DNA from: an uncultured Pseudomonas sp. | GTDB lineage: Bacteria; Pseudomonadota; Gammaproteobacteria; Pseudomonadales; Pseudomonadaceae | Direction: 5' to 3' | Assembly (NCBI RefSeq): GCF_946886105.1 | Contig: NZ_CAMPHV010000014.1 | Span: forward strand, 1 to 64,000 | Length of the DNA: 64,000 nt | Shown here: piece after piece, positions 16,292 to 23,952 of the stretch | Position numbering within the stretch: the first letter of the stretch is position 1 | Layout: every line of letters begins with the position of its first letter | Position numbers and translations under genes: made by a program | Notes under the pieces: generated by a model | The model's input: the letters and a program-made list of their open reading frames with translations, nothing else | Database searches by the model: none | Told to the model about the DNA's origin: nothing

Positions 16292-17005
16292 ATGTCAGAA
16301 CCTACCGCAGTGTTGTTGGTGCGTGCCGATGGCAACCCCGTCTCGACAACCTTCACCGCAGGCCCTTTGGGGCCCAAGGACCCGTTCGGCGCGGAGCGGA
16401 AAACCGCCTATGCCAGCCCCGGTGAGATCGCTGCGGGCGTGGTCGAGGCCAGCGGACGCTTCAGCGTCGATGAATATCCCTACGCCGAGATGATCGTGGT
16501 CCACGCCGGACACGTAACCCTGCAGAGCCAGGGTCGCACGCTCGAACTGGGCCCGGGCGCCAGCGCCGTGATCGGCCGCGGCTCGCCGCTCCAGCTCGAG
16601 GCGCAAGCGAATTCCCGTTGGGCATTCTGCGCGGACATCCAGACCATCGAGCAGCGCAATCGCGGGCTTACCCTGCTGGATCCCCTGGATCTGCTCGCGC
16701 CTTCCAACGCACCGGATGCAGAGATTCTGCTCAGCCCGACGCCGCAGTGCCGCTCGCACACTGCCTTTACCGAAGAAGCGAGCAAGCTGCTCATCGGTGT
16801 CTGGGACTCGACGCCCTATACCCGCCGGGCGCGGCCGCACAAGATGCACGAACTGATGCACCTGGTCGAAGGCAGCGTCACCCTGCAAACGGCGGACGGC
16901 AGCGATCTGGCGGTCGCCACCGGCGATACGGTATTCGTGCCGAAAAACGCCCCATGCGCCTGGAAAAGCACGGTCTATGTGCGCAAGTTCTACGTCTGCA
17001 AATAA
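16292..17005 (+). CDS. Bicupin domain protein
   Basis: A 237-residue protein with two cupin-like halves. The first (about 45-110) has the EYPYAEMIVVHAGHVTLQS strand pattern and GPGASAVIGRGSP. The second (about 165-230) has HKMHELMHLVEGSVTLQTADG followed by GDTVFVPKNAPCAW. The second half carries His-X3-Glu-X2-His, suitable for metal binding. Start chosen at the ATG at 16292 behind TGGAGAA, 50 bp after the GNAT stop. Cupins of this kind are enzymes or small-molecule sensors acting on amines, sugars or oxo-acids. I cannot name a reaction. Confidence 0.8.
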   Translation: MSEPTAVLLVRADGNPVSTTFTAGPLGPKDPFGAERKTAYASPGEIAAGVVEASGRFSVDEYPYAEMIVVHAGHVTLQSQGRTLELGPGASAVIGRGSPLQLEAQANSRWAFCADIQTIEQRNRGLTLLDPLDLLAPSNAPDAEILLSPTPQCRSHTAFTEEASKLLIGVWDSTPYTRRARPHKMHELMHLVEGSVTLQTADGSDLAVATGDTVFVPKNAPCAWKSTVYVRKFYVCK

Positions 17006-17041
17006 ACGTGAATGGCGTCCACTTACTACGGAGTACGCATC

Positions 17042-17269
17042 ATGGGATTGGGTGGCATCGGCATCTGGCAACTCCTGATCGTTCTGGTGATCGTGATCAT
17101 GCTGTTCGGCACCAAGCGCCTCAAAGGCCTGGGTACCGACCTCGGCGACGCGATCAAGGGTTTCAGAAAAACCATGGATAACGACGAAAAGGCGGCGCTC
17201 GAAGAACAGCAGGGACAGACCATCACCGTGCAGGCGCGCAAGCTCGAAGAGCCGGCGAGAAAAAGCTAG
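17042..17269 (+). CDS. tatA: TatA/E-like twin-arginine translocase subunit
   Basis: A 75-residue TatA-family protein. Its N-terminal membrane helix is [19 protein letters not shown], with the family [14 protein letters not shown] hinge. An amphipathic helix (AIKGFRKTM) and a charged C-terminal tail follow. Start chosen at the ATG at 17042 with GGAG 9 bp upstream, giving the usual MGxGG N-terminus. No tatB or tatC lies nearby; it closes the GNAT-cupin operon by a 36-bp gap. It is either the genome's TatA separated from tatBC or a second copy (TatE-like). Confidence 0.85.
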   Translation: MGLGGIGIWQLLIVLVIVIMLFGTKRLKGLGTDLGDAIKGFRKTMDNDEKAALEEQQGQTITVQARKLEEPARKS

Positions 17270-17347
17270 AACGTTCGGAGACGAATTCAAAAGCGCTGGT
17301 TACCCCGGTAATGCTGTTCACTTACGCCAAGCGAGCAGCACTTTTTG

Positions 17348-17415
17348 AAGCCCGGATGAAATCCGGGGGCAATCTGGCGTCTGAAAAATCGCTCCCGGAT
17401 TGTATCCGGGCTACG
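17348..17415. repeat. REP pair
   Basis: AGCCCGGATGAAATCCGGG (17349-17367) and CCCGGATTGTATCCGGGCTAC (approximately 17394-17414) are two facing copies of the common Pseudomonas REP sequence. They lie between the convergent tatA and LysR genes. Confidence 0.85.
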
Positions 17416-17445
17416 TGCCGCCCATCCTGCGGCTCTAAAGCTCAG

Positions 17446-17486
17446 AAAATGCCGCTTGCCTGGTAAAGGGAAAGCGGCATTTTTCT
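17446..17486. terminator. Bidirectional terminator between tatA and LysR
   Basis: An 11-bp perfect stem AAATGCCGCTT/AAGCGGCATTT (17447-17457 with 17472-17482), with A-rich left and T-rich right flanks. It can serve both the rightward tatA operon and the leftward LysR gene. Confidence 0.8.
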
Positions 17487-17538
17487 TAGGTGAACAGCAT
17501 TGTGGTTACCCCGGGGCTTTTTCGTGTCCGTCGGATCC

Positions 17539-18468
17539 TCACCCCTTCAGGGGCCGTGAGATGACAGGTGCATGTTGCGCCATCAACTGCGCGATCCAAT
17601 CGATGAACACGCGCAACTTGATGCTGATATGCCGGTTCGGCGGGTAGGCCACGTATACCGGCATAGGTTCGAGGAACCAGTCCTCGAATAGGGGCAGCAG
17701 CTCACCCTTCTGCACGTGGGCCTTGGCCATGTAGTCCGGCAGCCACAGCACGCCCATGCCGGCCAGACCGGCCGCGAGATAGGCATTGCCATCGTCGACC
17801 GCCAATACGTAACGCCCCTGGACATGGAGGCTCTCGGCGTTCCTGTGCATGGCATAAGGCAGGGCTTTGCCGGTGCGTGCCCAGAGGAAGCCGACAACAC
17901 GATGGTGCGAGTTTTCCAGCTCCCGCGGGTGCGTGGGGACGCCCAGGCGATCCAGGTAGCTCGGCGCCGCGTAGACACCCAATTGCAAGTCGCCGACACG
18001 CCGAGCCATCAGCGACAGGTCTGTCAGCTCCCCTCCCCGCACAACGCAATCCACCTTCTCGCTGATCAGATCCACGATGCGGTCGCTCACCCCCATATCG
18101 ATTTGGATATCGGGATAGCGAGCGTGGAACTCGGGCAGTGCGGGCATCAGAATGGTTCTGGCCAGCGGGCTCGGCACATCGACTCGCAACCGCCCTCTGG
18201 GCAGCGATGAAGCGCCGGACAAGCTGGTGTCGACATCGTCCAGGTCGTCCAGCAGCCTCACCACGCGTTCGTAGTAGATCGCCCCGTCGGCAGTCAGGTT
18301 GACCTTGCGCGTCGTGCGGTTGAGCAACTTGACGCGCAAGCGTGCCTCCAGTTGCTGTACCAGTTGCGTCACGCTGGTTTTGCTCATGTGCAATGTCTCA
18401 GCCGCCTTGGTGAAGCTACCGGCCTCCACTACCCGAACAAACGCCTGCATCGCATCGAAGCGGTCCAT
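17539..18468 (-). CDS. LysR family transcriptional regulator
   Basis: A 309-residue LysR protein. The N-terminal winged helix-turn-helix runs from MDRFDAMQAFVRVVEAGSF to about residue 60 (TKAAETLHMSKTSVTQLVQQLE), and a periplasmic-binding-fold effector domain occupies about 90-295. It is divergent from the RidA gene at 18604, the standard LysR/target layout. A perfect TGTTTG-N7-CAAACA dyad sits in the 135-bp shared control region. Effector unknown; it probably controls ridA and itself. Confidence 0.92.
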   Translation of the reverse strand: MDRFDAMQAFVRVVEAGSFTKAAETLHMSKTSVTQLVQQLEARLRVKLLNRTTRKVNLTADGAIYYERVVRLLDDLDDVDTSLSGASSLPRGRLRVDVPSPLARTILMPALPEFHARYPDIQIDMGVSDRIVDLISEKVDCVVRGGELTDLSLMARRVGDLQLGVYAAPSYLDRLGVPTHPRELENSHHRVVGFLWARTGKALPYAMHRNAESLHVQGRYVLAVDDGNAYLAAGLAGMGVLWLPDYMAKAHVQKGELLPLFEDWFLEPMPVYVAYPPNRHISIKLRVFIDWIAQLMAQHAPVISRPLKG

Positions 18469-18483
18469 CTGCTGCCCTCGGAT

Positions 18484-18502
18484 TGTTTGGATTTTACAAA
18501 CA
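18484..18502. promoter_or_regulatory. Candidate LysR operator TGTTTG-N7-CAAACA
   Basis: A 19-bp perfect dyad 16 bp upstream of the LysR start and 102 bp upstream of the RidA start, with LysR-box geometry. It is well placed for autoregulation and control of ridA. Confidence 0.5.
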
Positions 18503-18603
18503 GTGATGGCCAGAGTTGCTCGTTTATCGGGCGGCTACAAGTCCTTACATTCACTCCATCGCTAACTTTCCGGTCGGTTCCGATCCTTGATGGAGGTATC
18601 CAC

Positions 18604-19008
18604 ATGAACACACGTGACGTCATTTTCCCGCCTGGGCGCCAGGCGCTTTATGAGCGCAACCGCTACTCGCCGGCGATCCGTTCCAACGGCTTTCTGTTCG
18701 TCTCCGGTCAGGTGGGCAGCAAAGAAGACGGCTCGCCCGAAGCCAATCTCGAGCAGCAGGTCAGGAGCGCATTCACCAACCTGATTGCGATATTGGGCGA
18801 AGCGGGTTGCACATTCGACGATGTGGTCGATGTCACCATCTTTATCGTTGACCCCGAATCCAAGTTCGAGACCATCTGGAAGGTTGTTCCGGAGTTCTGG
18901 GGTAACGCCCCGCACCCGACCTTAACCGCCGTTGGCGTGACCTGGCTGTATGGTTTCCAGTTCGAGATCAAGGTGATCGCCAAGCTTCCTGAGCGCACCA
19001 CCAGCTGA
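18604..19008 (+). CDS. RidA/YjgF family protein
   Basis: A 134-residue RidA-superfamily protein. It has the NGFLFVSGQVGS strand near 30-41, EANLEQQVRSAFTNLIAILGEAG, and a VVDVTIFIVD core. In place of the usual PxRxxV stretch before the C-terminal strand, it reads PTLTAVGVTWL. The RidA arginine needed for imine/enamine hydrolysis is therefore not evident, so it belongs to another Rid subgroup or has a different role. ATG at 18604 follows GGAGG at 8 bp. It is divergent from a LysR gene that probably regulates it. Rid proteins usually protect PLP enzymes from reactive enamines or take part in small catabolic pathways. Confidence 0.85.
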   Translation: MNTRDVIFPPGRQALYERNRYSPAIRSNGFLFVSGQVGSKEDGSPEANLEQQVRSAFTNLIAILGEAGCTFDDVVDVTIFIVDPESKFETIWKVVPEFWGNAPHPTLTAVGVTWLYGFQFEIKVIAKLPERTTS

Positions 19009-19049
19009 TCCGCTGCACGCCCCGCGCCTACAGGCGAAACACGCAGGTC

Positions 19050-19090
19050 CTGCTCGGTGTGCTGCCCAGAATGCAGCTTGTGCCGAGCAG
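19050..19090 (+). terminator. Hairpin downstream of the RidA gene
   Basis: CTGCTCGG/CCGAGCAG with an inner GCTGC/GCAGC stem, 42 bp after the stop codon. The only T tract (seven T at about 19123) is 30 bp further on, so terminator function is uncertain. Nothing else is recognisable in 19009-19259. Confidence 0.35.
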
Positions 19091-19259
19091 TGTCTGCGCA
19101 GGCTAGAGCCTGAGCGGCTGCTTTTTTTCTGTCGGCGAGTCACTCAAGCGCATTCGATGCGCAAAAACTATCAACTTAATTTCAAACAAATATTTCATCT
19201 ATAAATCCGAGCTGACTAACCTGCACACAACAGCGAATAATTCTCACTCGAGGTGCGCC

Positions 19260-19484
19260 ATGCTCAAGACCCTGACCTTTACCCTGATGCATTTCGCCAT
19301 CGCCTTTTCGGTCACCTATGCCTTGACCGGCAGCGTTTCCGCCAGCGGTCTGGTGGCCGCGATCGAGCCGTTGTGCAACTCGGTCGGTTTCTATTTTCAC
19401 GAGAAACTCTGGCAGCGTATCGATGCACGCCCAAGCGCGGCCACAGAACGTCCACGGCATGCCTGGTTGCATCATCAAGCCTGA
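19260..19484 (+). CDS. DUF2061 small membrane protein
   Basis: A 74-residue protein matching DUF2061: MLKTLTFTLMHFAIAFSVTY forms the first membrane helix and SGLVAAIEPLCNSVGFYFHEKLW the second. The family is widespread in bacteria and of unknown function. The ATG at 19260 follows GAGGTGCG. It reads toward the GH17 gene, which starts 65 bp later, and may share a transcript with it. Confidence 0.85.
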   Translation: MLKTLTFTLMHFAIAFSVTYALTGSVSASGLVAAIEPLCNSVGFYFHEKLWQRIDARPSAATERPRHAWLHHQA

Positions 19485-19549
19485 GTTACGCGAAGCGATG
19501 GGCGCGCCATCGACGATCTCAGAGAGCCACGCAGGGTAAATCCGTTAAT

Positions 19550-21148
19550 ATGCGCGGCTCGCTCACCATCGATTCGCGCCCGCTTATGACCGCCACCGCC
19601 CGCTTTCCGCTACTCGCTTATCTCTTCGCCAGTTGTGTCGGCCTGCTCGGCCTGGCGGCCCTGTGGTACGGGCTCGGCCGGCCGCTGCAGTTGGCCGACG
19701 CGGGAGGCCCTGCGCACAAGCTGCAATGCGCGTCTTACACACCATTCGATAAACATCAGTCGCCGTTCGATCAGCCGCTGCAGATCAGCGAGGCGCGGAT
19801 GGACGCCGATCTGGCCCTGCTCAGCAAAACCTTCACCTGCCTGCGCACCTATTCGGTCAGCGGCCTCGAAGCGCTGCCGGCGCTCGCCCGCAAGCACGGT
19901 TTGAAGTTGATCGTCGGCGCCTGGGTCAGCCGCGATGCGCAGGCCACGGCCGTGGAGATCGCCGGGCTGATCGAGGTGGCGAATAAACACCCGGATATCA
20001 TCGAAGCACTGATCGTCGGCAACGAGGCCTTGCTGCGCAAGGAAGTGACGCCCCAGCAGCTGGTCGCCTTGATCGAGCAGGTGAAAAGCCAGGTCGAGCA
20101 GCCGGTGACCTATGCCGATGTCTGGGAGTTCTGGTTGAAGCACCCGGAAGTCGCACCGGCGGTGGATTTCCTCACCATTCATCTGCTGCCCTATTGGGAG
20201 GACGACCCCGCCGGCATCGACGAGGCGCTGGCCAAGGTCGCCCAGGTACGCCAGCAGTTCGGTCGCCAGTTCGCGCCCAAGGACATTCTTATCGGCGAAA
20301 CCGGCTGGCCCAGCGACGGCCGGCAACGGGAAACGGCGCTGCCGAGCCGGATCAACCAAGCCCAGTTCATTCGCGGTTTCGTCGCCCTGGCGGAGCAGCA
20401 CGGCTGGCGCTACAACCTGATCGAAGCCTTCGACCAACCCTGGAAGCGCGTCAGCGAAGGCGCGGCGGGGGGCTATTGGGGCTTGTACGACGCCGACCGC
20501 CAGGACAAAGCGATACTCGCCGGCGCGGTTTCCAATCTGCCGCATTGGTGGTTCTGGCTGCTCGGCTGCGGGCTGATATTCGCTGCCGCCTTGGTTGTCG
20601 CCGGCACGCCGCGGTCCAACCGCAGTGCCCTGGGCATCCCGTTGATCGCCGCCCTGGGCGCGGCCTGTATCGGCTTGTGGGCCGAACTGGCTTGGGTCAC
20701 CAGCCTTTACCTGGGCGAGTGGTTATGGGCGGCGGCATTGCTGGTTTTGAATCTAGTGGTGCTGGGGCATGCGCTGCTGGCCTCGGGCGACAGGCGCGGC
20801 TGGCGCACTCGACTGTTCGCCTGGCTGGATGCGCGGGCCGGCTGGTGGCTGCTCGCCGCGGGTTTCGCCGGTGCCGCGATGATGCTGGCGCTGGTGGTGG
20901 ACGCGCGCTACCGCAGCTTTCCCAGCGCCGCGTTGCTGCTACCGGCGCTGATCTACCTGTGCCGTCCAGTCGCCGCGCCGCGCCGGGAAGTCATATTGCT
21001 GGCGCTGTTGATCGGCGCCGGCATCGCTCCGCAGTTGGTCCAGGAAGGCCTGGGCAACCGCCAGGCAATCGGCTGGGCATTGACCAGCGCGCTATTGCTC
21101 GCCGCGCTGTGGCGCAGCTTACGGGTAAGGCAGACTCAGAGCGCTTGA
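19550..21148 (+). CDS. GH17-family membrane protein, putative beta-glucan synthase/transferase
   Basis: A 532-residue protein. One membrane helix lies near residues 18-40. A periplasmic GH17 domain (about 55-330) has the acid/base E159 in IVGNEALLR and nucleophile E250 in IGETGWPSDG. About five membrane helices follow from about 330 to the C-terminus (FWLLGCGLIFAAALVVAG onward). Pseudomonas homologues are annotated as beta-(1,6)-glucan synthases; GH17 domains remodel beta-1,3-glucans and act in osmoregulated glucan synthesis. The start is uncertain: ATG at 19550 has an AGGG upstream, and ATG at 19586 is an alternative without a good ribosome-binding site. The open frame upstream of 19550 is not family-like. 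Confidence 0.82.
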   Translation: MRGSLTIDSRPLMTATARFPLLAYLFASCVGLLGLAALWYGLGRPLQLADAGGPAHKLQCASYTPFDKHQSPFDQPLQISEARMDADLALLSKTFTCLRTYSVSGLEALPALARKHGLKLIVGAWVSRDAQATAVEIAGLIEVANKHPDIIEALIVGNEALLRKEVTPQQLVALIEQVKSQVEQPVTYADVWEFWLKHPEVAPAVDFLTIHLLPYWEDDPAGIDEALAKVAQVRQQFGRQFAPKDILIGETGWPSDGRQRETALPSRINQAQFIRGFVALAEQHGWRYNLIEAFDQPWKRVSEGAAGGYWGLYDADRQDKAILAGAVSNLPHWWFWLLGCGLIFAAALVVAGTPRSNRSALGIPLIAALGAACIGLWAELAWVTSLYLGEWLWAAALLVLNLVVLGHALLASGDRRGWRTRLFAWLDARAGWWLLAAGFAGAAMMLALVVDARYRSFPSAALLLPALIYLCRPVAAPRREVILLALLIGAGIAPQLVQEGLGNRQAIGWALTSALLLAALWRSLRVRQTQSA

Positions 21149-21172
21149 GCCGCCCGGCGCGGCGCCCGCACC

Positions 21173-21388
21173 AGCAGGCCGTTGAAAAACGTAGGCGAGG
21201 CAGGCAAGACAAGGCAAAAACAGGCGAGGAAGCGGACTGGGCTCGCACGCGAGTTTACGAGTTGTAAATGAGCATTACTCGCTTCGCTCGCCCTACGGGC
21301 CGCGCTGAAGCGCGTTAGCCGCAAGCGGCTTGCCGAGCCTGTTTTTAACGCAGTATTGCCAACGCAGGTAATTTTTCAACGGCCTGCT
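21173..21388. repeat. Hairpin repeat element, copy 2 (expanded)
   Basis: Ends AGCAGGCCGTTGAAAAACG and TTTTTCAACGGCCTGCT as in copy 1, but 216 bp long. About 75 extra bases in the middle contain small palindromes (CGAAGCG-type and GCCGCAAGCGGC). Its right end encodes the terminal residues and stop codon of the leftward membrane-protein gene. Confidence 0.85.
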
Positions 21389-21732
21389 AGGCGCAGCAAC
21401 GCCAACAGCACGGCGAACACCGCCAGGCTGGCGCTGTACAACACCAGCGCGGGCAAACTTAGGAGCAGCGCCGGCACCGCCAATAGCCGACCGCTGCGCC
21501 CCGGCAGGACAAATGCCAACACCGCCGTCAGCAAGGCGCTCCAGGCAAGTACGCGCGTATGGATCAGCCAACCGAGCGTGGCCCGCAGCTCGCAAGCCCA
21601 ATACTCCGGCGTCTCGACGCAATGCCCGACCCAGCGATCGGCTTCCATCAGATTGAACCGCAGCCCATAGCTGCCGGCCAAACAGAGCGCGGCGACGAGC
21701 GCGAGCAGAATCCAGGGAAACAGGCGGGCCAT
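21376..21732 (-). CDS. Small membrane protein of unknown function
   Basis: A 118-residue protein that I do not recognise. It has an N-terminal helix (FPWILLALVAALCLAGSYGL) and then a polar stretch with two cysteines (WVGHCVETPEYWACEL). Two to three hydrophobic helices follow (TRVLAWSALLTAVLAFVLPG; LLAVPALLLSLPALVLYSAS; LAVFAVLLALLRL). Start chosen at the ATG at 21732; the open frame continues to 21933 but that part runs into a repeat and is not protein-like. The final Ala-Gly-Arg-stop is encoded by the inserted hairpin element, so the original C-terminus may have been altered. Confidence 0.6.
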   Translation of the reverse strand: MARLFPWILLALVAALCLAGSYGLRFNLMEADRWVGHCVETPEYWACELRATLGWLIHTRVLAWSALLTAVLAFVLPGRSGRLLAVPALLLSLPALVLYSASLAVFAVLLALLRLAGR

Positions 21733-21886
21733 ATACAACTCCGAGCAAGAAAAAACGGCAGGCATCAGCGGCGTGCAAGAGTAACCGGACACGCTGGTTA
21801 AACAAAACCGCGATTGGCGCAGGCATACCATGCAATCGCGCAAGCAAGTCCCTATAGTGCGGTAGCGAATATCCATCGCCCGCCCG

Positions 21887-22033
21887 CTAGCAGGTTGTTG
21901 AAAAACGTAGGCGAGGCAGGCAAGACAAGGCAAAAACGGCCGAAAAAGCGGAGTTTACTGCTGTAAATGAGCATTTTGAGGCCGTTTTTAACGCAGTGTT
22001 GCCAACGCAGGTAGTTTTTCAACGGCCTGCTAG
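21887..22033. repeat. Hairpin repeat element, copy 3
   Basis: A 147-bp copy flanked by CTAG on both sides as part of its inverted ends (CTAGCAGGTTGTTGAAAAAC and GTTTTTCAACGGCCTGCTAG). The internal stem uses GGCAAAAACGGCC/GGCCGTTTTTAACGC, so both arms changed together relative to copy 1 (ACAGGC/GCCTGT). That is compensatory change preserving the hairpin. Confidence 0.87.
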
Positions 22034-22087
22034 GGGTTTTGCCGGCTTGCAGCTGGCCGCAACCAAACGAGCTTCACCGTTAAAGGA

Positions 22088-22615
22088 ATGACCATGCCGC
22101 TATTGAATATCCGCCCTGCCGAGCGCGCCGATATCCCGCTGATCCTGGGCTTTATCCGGGAGTTGGCCGAGTACGAGAAGCTGGCCGACCAGGTAATTGC
22201 CGACCCCGAGCAAATGGCCGAGCATCTATTTGGCCCGCGCCCCTATGCCGAGGTGCTGATCGGCGAAGTGGACGGCCTGCCGGCCGGCTTCGCACTATTC
22301 TTCCACAACTACTCGACCTTTCTCGGCAAGCCCGGGATTTACCTGGAGGACCTCTACGTCCGCGCAAGCGCCCGTGGCGCCGGACTGGGCAAGGCCTTGC
22401 TGAGCACATTGGCGCGGCTTGCCGTGGAACGCGGTTGCGGACGCCTGGAGTGGTCGGTGCTGAACTGGAATGAACCGGCCATCGGCTTCTACCAACAACT
22501 CGGCGCCGAGCCGCTGGATGAGTGGACGGTCTATCGCCTCACCGGCCCGGCATTACTGCAAGTGGCAAACAAACCATTGGTCACGGCACTCGAAGCTGAT
22601 CCCGCGGTCATATAA
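22088..22615 (+). CDS. GNAT acetyltransferase, diamine-acetyltransferase-like
   Basis: A 175-residue single-domain GNAT. It begins LLNIRPAERADIPLILGFIRELAEYEKL, typical of the spermidine/spermine or thialysine acetyltransferase branch. The acetyl-CoA loop is ARGAGLGKALLSTLA, and the C-terminal part has NWNEPAIGFYQQLGAEPLDEW, including the catalytic tyrosine region. Likely acetylates a small amine. ATG at 22088 after AAAGGA; an alternative ATG is at 22094. Confidence 0.85.
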   Translation: MTMPLLNIRPAERADIPLILGFIRELAEYEKLADQVIADPEQMAEHLFGPRPYAEVLIGEVDGLPAGFALFFHNYSTFLGKPGIYLEDLYVRASARGAGLGKALLSTLARLAVERGCGRLEWSVLNWNEPAIGFYQQLGAEPLDEWTVYRLTGPALLQVANKPLVTALEADPAVI

Positions 22616-22653
22616 CTTCACGTTATTAGCGCTCTTTGAAGGGTACTTTCACG

Positions 22654-23952
22654 ATGCCGTACTTCATGCGTTTCGCTGCATTAGCGGGCACTCTACTGTG
22701 GGCGCTGCCCTCGTCGGCCGCCGACATCGCCGAAAAGGACTACGGCTACCCGCTGAGCAATCCGTTCGAAGCGACTATCGCCACCACCCCGCCGGAGCTG
22801 CGCCCGCAACTGCCGGACGACAGCGATATCAGGCAGGACGACCACAAGGTCAAACTGCGCCCGGAACGCGAATTCGTGCTGCCGGAAAATTTCTGGCCCG
22901 TGACCAAAATGGGCTATCGCCTGGCCAGCCAGAAAGGCAAAGCGCCGCTGATTTTCATCATCGCCGGCACCGGCGCGCACTATTCGAGCAGCCATTCGGA
23001 GTACCTGAAAAAGCTGTTCTACGGCGCCGGCTACCACGTGGTGCAGATGTCCTCGCCAAGCAGCTACGACTTTATGGCGGCGGCCTCGCGCTTCGCCACA
23101 CCGGGCTTTACCAGCGACGATGCCGACGACCTGTACCGCGCCATGCAGGCCGTGCGCGCGCAGCACCCGGACCTGCAGATCAGCGACTACCACCTCACCG
23201 GCTATAGCCTGGGCGCACTGCATGCGGGCTTCGTCAGCCAGCTCGACGAAACCCGGCGCAGTTTCAATTTCAAGCGCGTGCTGCTGCTCAACCCGCCGGT
23301 CAATCTCTACACCTCGATCAGCAACCTGGACCGCCTGGTGCAAACCCAGGTGGAAGGCATAAACAGCAGCACCACCTTCTACGAGTCGGTGTTGGCCAAG
23401 CTGACGAATTATTTCGTGGATAAAGGCTATATCGATATCAACGAGGCGTTGCTCTACGACTTCCAGCAGTCCAAGGAACAGCTCTCGGACGAACAGATGG
23501 CGATGCTGATCGGCAGCTCATTTCGCTTCTCGGCGGCCGATATCGCCTTCACCTCGGACTTGATCAACCGCCGCGGGCTGATCACCCCGATCAACTACCC
23601 GATCGACGAGAGCACCAGCCTCACGCCCTTCTTCAAGCGTGCCCTGCAATGCGATTTCGAGTGCTACGTCAACGAACAGCTGCTGCCCATGTGGCGCGCC
23701 CGTTATGGCGGCGCCGATCTGCAGCAGTTGATCGATCAGGTCAGCCTGTTCGCCATCGAGGATTACCTGAAAAACACCGACAAGATCGCCGTGATGCACA
23801 ATGCCGACGACCTGATCCTCGGCCCCGGCGATATCGGTTTTCTGCGCCGCACCCTGGGCGACCGCCTGACCCTGTACCCGCTGGGCGGGCATTGCGGCAA
23901 CCTCAATTACCGCGTCAACAGCGACGCCATGTTGGAGTTCTTTCGTGGCTAA
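22654..23952 (+). CDS. Secreted alpha/beta-hydrolase-like protein upstream of mlaA
   Basis: A 432-residue protein with a signal peptide (MPYFMRFAALAGTLLWALPSSAA). The alpha/beta hydrolase core follows: PLIFIIAGTGAHYSS (oxyanion strand), the nucleophile elbow YSLGALHAG, and a late HCGN histidine that could complete the triad. Start chosen at the ATG at 22654 behind GAAGGG. Its last 8 bases overlap mlaA, whose start is GTG, which indicates coupled translation. A periplasmic lipase/esterase linked to outer-membrane lipid asymmetry is inferred from this. Confidence 0.78.
   Translation: MPYFMRFAALAGTLLWALPSSAADIAEKDYGYPLSNPFEATIATTPPELRPQLPDDSDIRQDDHKVKLRPEREFVLPENFWPVTKMGYRLASQKGKAPLIFIIAGTGAHYSSSHSEYLKKLFYGAGYHVVQMSSPSSYDFMAAASRFATPGFTSDDADDLYRAMQAVRAQHPDLQISDYHLTGYSLGALHAGFVSQLDETRRSFNFKRVLLLNPPVNLYTSISNLDRLVQTQVEGINSSTTFYESVLAKLTNYFVDKGYIDINEALLYDFQQSKEQLSDEQMAMLIGSSFRFSAADIAFTSDLINRRGLITPINYPIDESTSLTPFFKRALQCDFECYVNEQLLPMWRARYGGADLQQLIDQVSLFAIEDYLKNTDKIAVMHNADDLILGPGDIGFLRRTLGDRLTLYPLGGHCGNLNYRVNSDAMLEFFRG

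Noticed and set aside
19253..19549. N-terminal extension of the GH17 frame
   Set aside because: It overlaps the better-supported DUF2061 gene in another frame and lacks family features.
21733..21933. N-terminal extension of the small membrane protein
   Set aside because: It runs into hairpin repeat copy 3 and is Cys/Arg-rich without helix pattern; the ATG at 21732 gives a normal membrane protein start.
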